Part shown: positions 58,880 to 64,000 of the stretch, one piece after another
How positions within the stretch are numbered: position 1 is the first letter of the stretch
Layout of the letters: every line of letters begins with the position of its first letter
DNA from: Petaurus breviceps papuanus
Lineage: Eukaryota > Chordata > Mammalia > Diprotodontia > Petauridae
Assembly: GCA_028583685.1 (NCBI GenBank)
Contig: JAMXIF010000058.1
Location: forward strand, 12,802,670-12,866,669
Length of the DNA stretch: 64,000 nucleotides
Direction: 5' to 3'
Notes under the pieces: generated by a model
Seen by the model: only the letters and a program-made list of their open reading frames with translations
Database searches by the model: none
What the model was told of the DNA's origin: nothing
Made by a program: the position numbers and the translations under genes

Positions 58880-59245
58880 TAAAAGGGAGTGAGTAATATA
58901 AAATGTCAGAAAGGTAGGAGGAAGCGAGATTGTGGTGGATTGTAAAGATTAGGCTGAGAACACTATATTTTATCTTAGAGGAAATAAGGAGCCAATGAAG
59001 ATTTTTGAGTGGTGGATGATGAAATCTGACCTAGGTCTTGGGTCTGACTTGGTAGCTATATAAGTAACAAGTCAAAGAAAAGAAAGACTGGAAGCAGGAA
59101 GTGAAATTATGAGCCCATTTCAATAGTCCTGGCAAGATGTGAGAAAGGTCTGACCTAAGATAATATTTGTATGAGTTGAGAGAAGAGGACAGATGCAAGA
59201 AATGCCTCAGAGATGCAATCAACAAGACTTGGTGACAGGTTAGAT
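58880..59245 (-). repeat. L2 LINE fragment
   Basis: 'gaggaaataaggagccaatgaagatttttgagtggtgg', 'tttcaatagtcctggcaagatgtgag' and 'caacaagacttggtgacaggttagat' follow the antisense L2 order also seen at 14.3-14.7 kb. Confidence 0.55.
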
Positions 59246-59249
59246 ATCA

Positions 59250-59603
59250 GTTAGTCAGTCAATAAAGCATTTATTAGGCACCTTCTATGTGCTGGGCACT
59301 ATGCAAAGCACTCAGGATACAAAGAAAGGCAAAGGACAATTCCTACCTGTGAGAAGTTCACAGTCCAATGGATCTAAGGGAGATGGAAGAATCAGAAATT
59401 ACTCTAAAGTTGCAAACCAAGGTGGCTGAAAGGATAATCATCTCCTCAAAAGAAAAGAGGAAGTTTGGAGGAGAGGTAGAGGTAAGGAAGAAGATAATGA
59501 AGTCTGTTTTGAACATACTGACCATGAGACCTCTAGGTGAGGTTATCCAGTAAATAATAGGCATGGGGTACTTAGATTGAGGAGACATTAAAGTTGCATC
59601 TCT
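59250..59603 (-). repeat. L2 LINE 3' fragment
   Basis: Starts with an antisense L2 tail 'caataaagcatttattaggcaccttctatgtgctgggcac'. Later, 'ggaagaagataatgaagtctgttttgaacatactg' fits an inner L2 segment. The SKP1 copy inserted at its far side. Confidence 0.55.
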
Positions 59604-59618
59604 AAGAGTAGGGGCTCA

Positions 59619-60581
59619 GGGGGCCTTTCTTCCCTGGTCACCTGCCCCTAAGACCACCTGGTCTTCTTGGCTCTGCCATCTTGCCTGCCAGGGCCCCCAG
59701 AGATCTGGAATCATGCCTTCAATTAAGTTGCAGAGTTCTGATGGAGAGATATTTGAAGTTGATGTTGAAATTGCAAAACAGTCTGTAACTATCAAGACCA
59801 TGTTGGAAGATCTGGGAATGGATGATGATCCAGTTCCTTTGCCAAATGTTAATTCAGCAATATTACCAAAGTTAATTCAGTGGTGCACCCACCACAATTA
59901 TGATCCTTCTCCTCCTGAAAATGATGAGAACAAAGAGAAGCAAACAGGTGATATTCCTGTTTGGGACCAGGAATTCCTGAAAGTTGACCAAGGAACCCTT
60001 TTTGAACTTATTCTGGCTGCAAACTACTTAAAGGTTTGCTTGATGTCACATGAAAGACTGTTGCAAATATGATCAAGGGAAAAACTCCAGAACAGATTTG
60101 CAAAACATTCAATATCAAGAATGACTTTACTGAAGAGGAGGAAGAATTCCAGGTATGCAAAGAGAACCAGTGGTGTGAAGAAAGTGAAGTTTTGTGCCTG
60201 TTGACACTGTAACACTGTAAGGTTTTGTTCCAAATAACTATTGGCACTGCTCAGTTTATAATTGTTAATATTAGACAAATGCAGCAGCAAATCCGTTGTA
60301 TTAGCAGGATATCGATTGTTCCATGAGTCCAGAGTCTAATCCTACAGCTGTTTTAATCAGTATAATCAAAAGTCTTTTTACTTTGATCTGAATAAAATTG
60401 AAACTGTCTGGGTTCTGTATGGAAAGTAGCACTTTTGGCTTTCCTTTTCTTATTTTGTAAAGCAGTTTGTTCAGTTATTTCCAGTTTTAAACTTTAGTTT
60501 TCTTGCTATCTGACTTGCCCTTTAAGGAACATTGGCATTGTAAATAAAACCACTTGCAAAAGTTTTCCACACACACAAAAA
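59619..60581 (+). pseudogene. SKP1 processed pseudogene (retrocopy)
   Basis: A reverse-transcribed copy of SKP1, the adaptor of SCF ubiquitin ligases that bridges CUL1 and F-box proteins. From the ATG at 59,713 the frame matches SKP1 closely (start [20 protein letters not shown], later [20 protein letters not shown]) with no introns. It lacks four residues of the acidic loop (GMDD joins DPVPLP). After ...AANYL a 7-base deletion shifts the frame, and a TGC-to-TGA change follows in the original frame. The C-terminal F-box-binding part ([19 protein letters not shown]) is present but out of frame. SKP1 3' UTR follows, with AATAAA at 60,543 and a short A tail. Target repeats aagagtaggggctca (59,604-59,618) and aagagtaggggttca (60,582-60,596) differ at one base. 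A 119-residue truncated product is unlikely to work. Confidence 0.95.
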
Positions 60582-60674
60582 AAGAGTAGGGGTTCATTTG
60601 TAAAGACATTATAATTGTAGTCTCAGAAGCTAATACTACCAGACAGGAAAAAAAGCATATAGAGAAAGAAGAGG

Positions 60675-60875
60675 GTCTCGCACTGCATCCTAGGCCATCT
60701 CCAGTCATCCTGATCTATATCTCACCATTGCATGCAGAGGGCTCTGAGGGAGAAAATGAGGCTGGTGACTTTGCACAGCCCTCCCTCACTTAAATCCAAT
60801 TCACTTGCATGTCTGTGGCATCACCTCCCTGATGTCATGGTCCTCTTCCATAAGGAAGGCCAAGCAAAAACCCCT
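60675..60875 (+). repeat. Marsupial interspersed repeat, copy 1 (family not assigned)
   Basis: 'cactgcatcctaggccatctccagtcatcctgatctatatc', 'gaggctggtgactttgcacag' and 'cacctccctgatgtcatggtcctcttcc' recur in the same order at 61,310-61,510. Confidence 0.65.
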
Positions 60876-61019
60876 GGTAGTAGAAAGAGGAGCTACCCCC
60901 TCCCCGACTCAATTGGAACTGGCCAGCTGAGCAACATAGCTCCTTTTTTTTCTCTTCTCTTCTTTTCTTTTCTCTGTCCACATAGGGTATCATAAGAAAT
61001 GTAAATTTTGGTCTCTCAA

Positions 61020-61535
61020 ACTTTTTTTCTTACTGACCATTCCCTAAACCCAAATCACTCAGGCCCTCATTGATTGACCAACAACATGTCCCAGGTCAAG
61101 ACTCATTTGGTCATGGTTTGGGCCCTGATTGGCTCAGAGTGAAAGTAAATAGCAATTGTTTCTGTTTTGGCCAGAAACCCTAAGGGTCTTCCCCTCCCAG
61201 ATTGCTTTTTTTTTTTTTTTGACTAAGTAAAGAGGCCATTCTCTGCCTCATTTCTTACTTAGCCTTAATCACCGAATGGGGGCATTGCCTCAGTGAAACA
61301 GAGCTTAAAAAGGCCAAGGTCACTCAACTGCATCCAAAGCCATCTGAAGATGTCCTGATTTATATCTTACCGCTGGAACCAAATAAATGACTCCGGAGAA
61401 GAAAGTGAGGCTGGTGACTTTACACAGTCCTCCCTCACTTAAATCCAGCACACTTGCATGTCATAGCCTCATCTCCCTCACGTCTCAGTCCTGTCTGAGA
61501 ACAAAGGACAAAACAACAACAAATGGGGTTAAATA
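61020..61535 (+). repeat. Marsupial interspersed repeat, longer copy 2
   Basis: Extends further 5' than copy 1 ('ctgattggctcagagtgaaag', 'gaggccattctctgcctcatttc'). The shared module lies at 61,310-61,510, ending in 'gagaacaaaggacaaaacaacaac'. The family name is uncertain. Confidence 0.6.
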
Positions 61536-61576
61536 AATTTTTGCCAAAGCTGACAGTGACTAAGAATCATAGAGAT

Positions 61577-61716
61577 GGCAGCAGCTAGGTGGCACAGTAA
61601 ATAGAACGACAGCCCTATCCCTAGCCATACCAGAGCCCTAGTTCATATATAGTCTCAGATACTAGCTGTGTGACTCTGGGCAAGTCACTTGACCCTAATT
61701 GTCTCCAAAAAGAGAG
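61577..61716 (+). repeat. Older tRNA-derived SINE
   Basis: Diverged body with 'cagctaggtggcacagtaaatag' and 'gggcaagtcacttgaccctaattgtctccaaaaag'. Target repeats agaatcatagagat (61,563-61,576) and agaatcacagggat (61,717-61,730) differ at two positions. Confidence 0.82.
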
Positions 61717-61734
61717 AGAATCACAGGGATAAAA

Positions 61735-63195
61735 CAAATAAGAACTGGGAGTTTGGGAACCATAGGATGTGGAAAGAACTACTTAACTACTCTCCCATCC
61801 AGAGTCACACAATGACTAAGTAAATTAGTGAAGGGGTGGGGAGCAAAGCAAAAGTCCCACAGGTGGTAACTCCTATAAACACAGGGATACAGATGGTGGC
61901 AGGGAGTTCTGTCCAGATGTCTTTCTCAATATGGAAGTGTTGTTCAGTTCCCTAAAACTAGACTGAATTCACAATTGGTCCTATTTCCATAACATCATCC
62001 CAAGGTGGTAGGAAAGGAGGCTTATACAGAAGATATTTCATGGGATATATGGAACAAGCATCCTAGTTTAATGTAATGTGACTGAGTCCATGGAAGCTGG
62101 AGTTGCTGGGATTTTTTTTTAATCAGGACACAAAAGTTAGCTTTTGCCTTGGTTTCCAATGGTTCAGCAATTTAGAATGTCAATAATTTACTATAAGACA
62201 ACACTGAAGCCTGGGAGTGTCCATATATGTGTGTTCAAGCAAGGCAGAGGCTGGAATGAGTGATGTTTTCCTTTATCAGGAACAGCAAAATTGCACATGT
62301 GAGTTAATAGCAGTCTGACCTCCTGTGACATGCAACTATTGCAGTCTGGGAAATATATCCTTAGGCCAGTTTTCTTGATCAATGGAGCTGCTTATGCAGA
62401 GAACAGCTTCATAAAGGGGAGAAAATAAGTTTGGAAGGATTTTTTTTTAAACTTGCTGAGAAATAACACTAAAGAAGTGGTAGGTCTTTAAAGAAGAGCT
62501 ATGGATTAAATAAACTCACAAATTCAATAGGAAGTATCCAAATTTGGAAACTATCTACTCTAGACTTTTTCAAGGAATTTATTCAATTTAAAGCCTCTAA
62601 AGTTATTAGTTTCATGCTGATGTCTCTACAACCAAAGTGGGTTCTTGTTTTCTATTTGGTTGTATTCTACTTGTCCACATTTTATTGATTTCTATACATA
62701 GTTTTTTGCCTACATTTGCCTATCTTTTGCCTACATTATAGCATTCTTGAATACAGGGCTCTCTGTGATAGGAGATGAGTTGATCAAGACATCTCTAATC
62801 AATTGATTTGCCCCCAGTCTACTTGAAATCATACAAGATAGAGGAAATGTAATAGAAACAAAGTGATATTAAAGCCTTAAATGAAAACTAAAGATATTCT
62901 ACTGTTACTCATTTACAAAGTGTTAAGAAGTTTTCTAATAAAAATTTATGGAATTAAGAGGCAACTAGCCATTGTCTAGATCCTCTAAAAAGTAAGACAC
63001 TCTCTACTGATCCTTGGCAGCAGAGAAGAGAGCCAGTTATGGAACAAGAGAGCAGCTGTTGAGAGGGAATCTTTCCTCTATTTTTATGGGAGGAGGAATT
63101 TTCTCCCCCTCCCCACCTCCAGCCCCATGGTCTTGACATCTTGTTCTTGCGCTACTTTCCCAGGAAGAGAAACTACAATAAGTAGACAGCTAGTT
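61735..63195. other. Upstream sequence, nothing recognised
   Basis: AT-rich sequence with no exon, RNA gene or repeat family that I can support. Confidence 0.45.
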
Positions 63196-63204
63196 CTAAG
63201 AATT

Positions 63205-64000
63205 GAAGGAAGACCACATCTCACCAGTCAGATTGGCTAAGATGACAAAACAGGAAAATGACAAATGCTGGAGAGGATGTGGGCAAACTGGAACACTAAT
63301 GCATTGTTGGTGGAGTTGTGAACTGATCCAGCCTTTCTGGAGAGCAATCTGGAACTATGCCCAAAGGGCTATAAATACTTTCATACCCTTTGATCCAGCA
63401 ATACCACTCCTAGGGTTATATCCCAAAGAGATCATAGAAATGGGAGAAAGACCCATATGTACAAAAATGTTTATAGCAGCTCTTTTTGTTGTGGCAAAGA
63501 ATTGGAAATTAAGGGGGTATCCATCAATTGGGGAATGGCTGAACAAGTTGTGGTATATGCATGTTATGGAATATTATTGCGCTATAAGAAACGGGGAGCA
63601 GGCAGTCTTCATATTTCCCTGGAGAGGCTTAAAAGAACTGATGCTGAGTGAGAAGAGTAGAACCAGGAGGAATTTGTACACAATTACAGACACAACATAT
63701 GTGTGATGACCAACTTTGATAGACTGGACTCTTCTCAACAATGCAGGGATATAAGTCAATCCCAAAAGATGCATGATGGAGAGAAAAATGTGCATCCAGA
63801 GAAAGAGCTAGAAAGAACTAAATTTATATCCAGGTGGAAGCAAAATACCTGATCTTTTTTGTTCTCTTATTTGATTTTATGTCCTCTTTACCATTTTTCA
63901 TTCCAGCTGGTACAATCCATCCTTATAACCTGACCATTGTATAATGTGAAAGTATTTACAGATCCTATACTTGATTATAAGACGCCATGGGGGGGGGGGG
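63205..64000 (+). repeat. L1 LINE, ORF2 C-terminus and 3' UTR
   Basis: An open stretch encodes 'ARMTKQENDKCWRGCGQTGTLMHCWWSCELIQPFWRAIW' and 'FIPFDPAIPLLGLYPKEI', the L1 ORF2 C-terminal region. About 167 residues remain in frame, more than in the other L1 copies here, so it is probably the youngest of them. 5'-truncated; the 3' UTR runs to the window end. Confidence 0.92.

Noticed and set aside
63203-63706. 167-residue open frame as a host gene
   Set aside because: The translation is the L1 ORF2 C-terminus; it is a truncated LINE.

Overview
The window looks like marsupial nuclear DNA, most likely from an Australian (australidelphian) lineage. The evidence is the repeat content: many tRNA-derived SINEs of the marsupial 'ggggcggctaggtggcacagtg' type, MAR1/MIR-like CORE-SINEs, marsupial-type L1 3' ends and old L2 LINE fragments. 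It is AT-rich, contains no bacterial-type gene arrangement, and almost every long open frame is a chance frame or lies inside a repeat. The species cannot be fixed from the sequence alone.

One host gene is certain. At 45,889-45,941 on the minus strand lies coding exon 1 of UBE2H, an E2 ubiquitin-conjugating enzyme (start MSSPSPGKRRMDTDVVK plus two bases of the next codon, then a GT donor). It sits in a CpG island (about 45,690-46,510). The presumed 5' UTR and core promoter carry two CRE palindromes, a GC box and a ZNF143-type motif. Everything from 45,888 down to base 1 is therefore the start of UBE2H intron 1. I saw no further exon there, and the intron continues beyond the window.

Bases 46,550-64,000 lie upstream of UBE2H. 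They hold TG/TA microsatellites, L2 copies in both orientations (including a long inverted duplication at about 47.9-48.7 kb), a solo LTR, a 5'-truncated L1 (53.86-56.53 kb) cut by a younger SINE, a minus-strand L1 3' end also cut by a SINE, and a processed pseudogene of SKP1 (59,619-60,581) with 15-bp target-site duplications. No functional gene was found in this part.

The most interesting observations are (1) a dimeric SINE, found twice with the same internal junction and one pair of target-site repeats per dimer; (2) the inverted L2-L2 duplication flanked by direct repeats; (3) the motif set of the UBE2H promoter; and (4) two diverged copies of an unrecognised repeat at 23.0 and 25.3 kb. 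I found no evidence of a new multi-gene system. A 400-base run of N (38,704-39,103) hides part of a purine-rich microsatellite.
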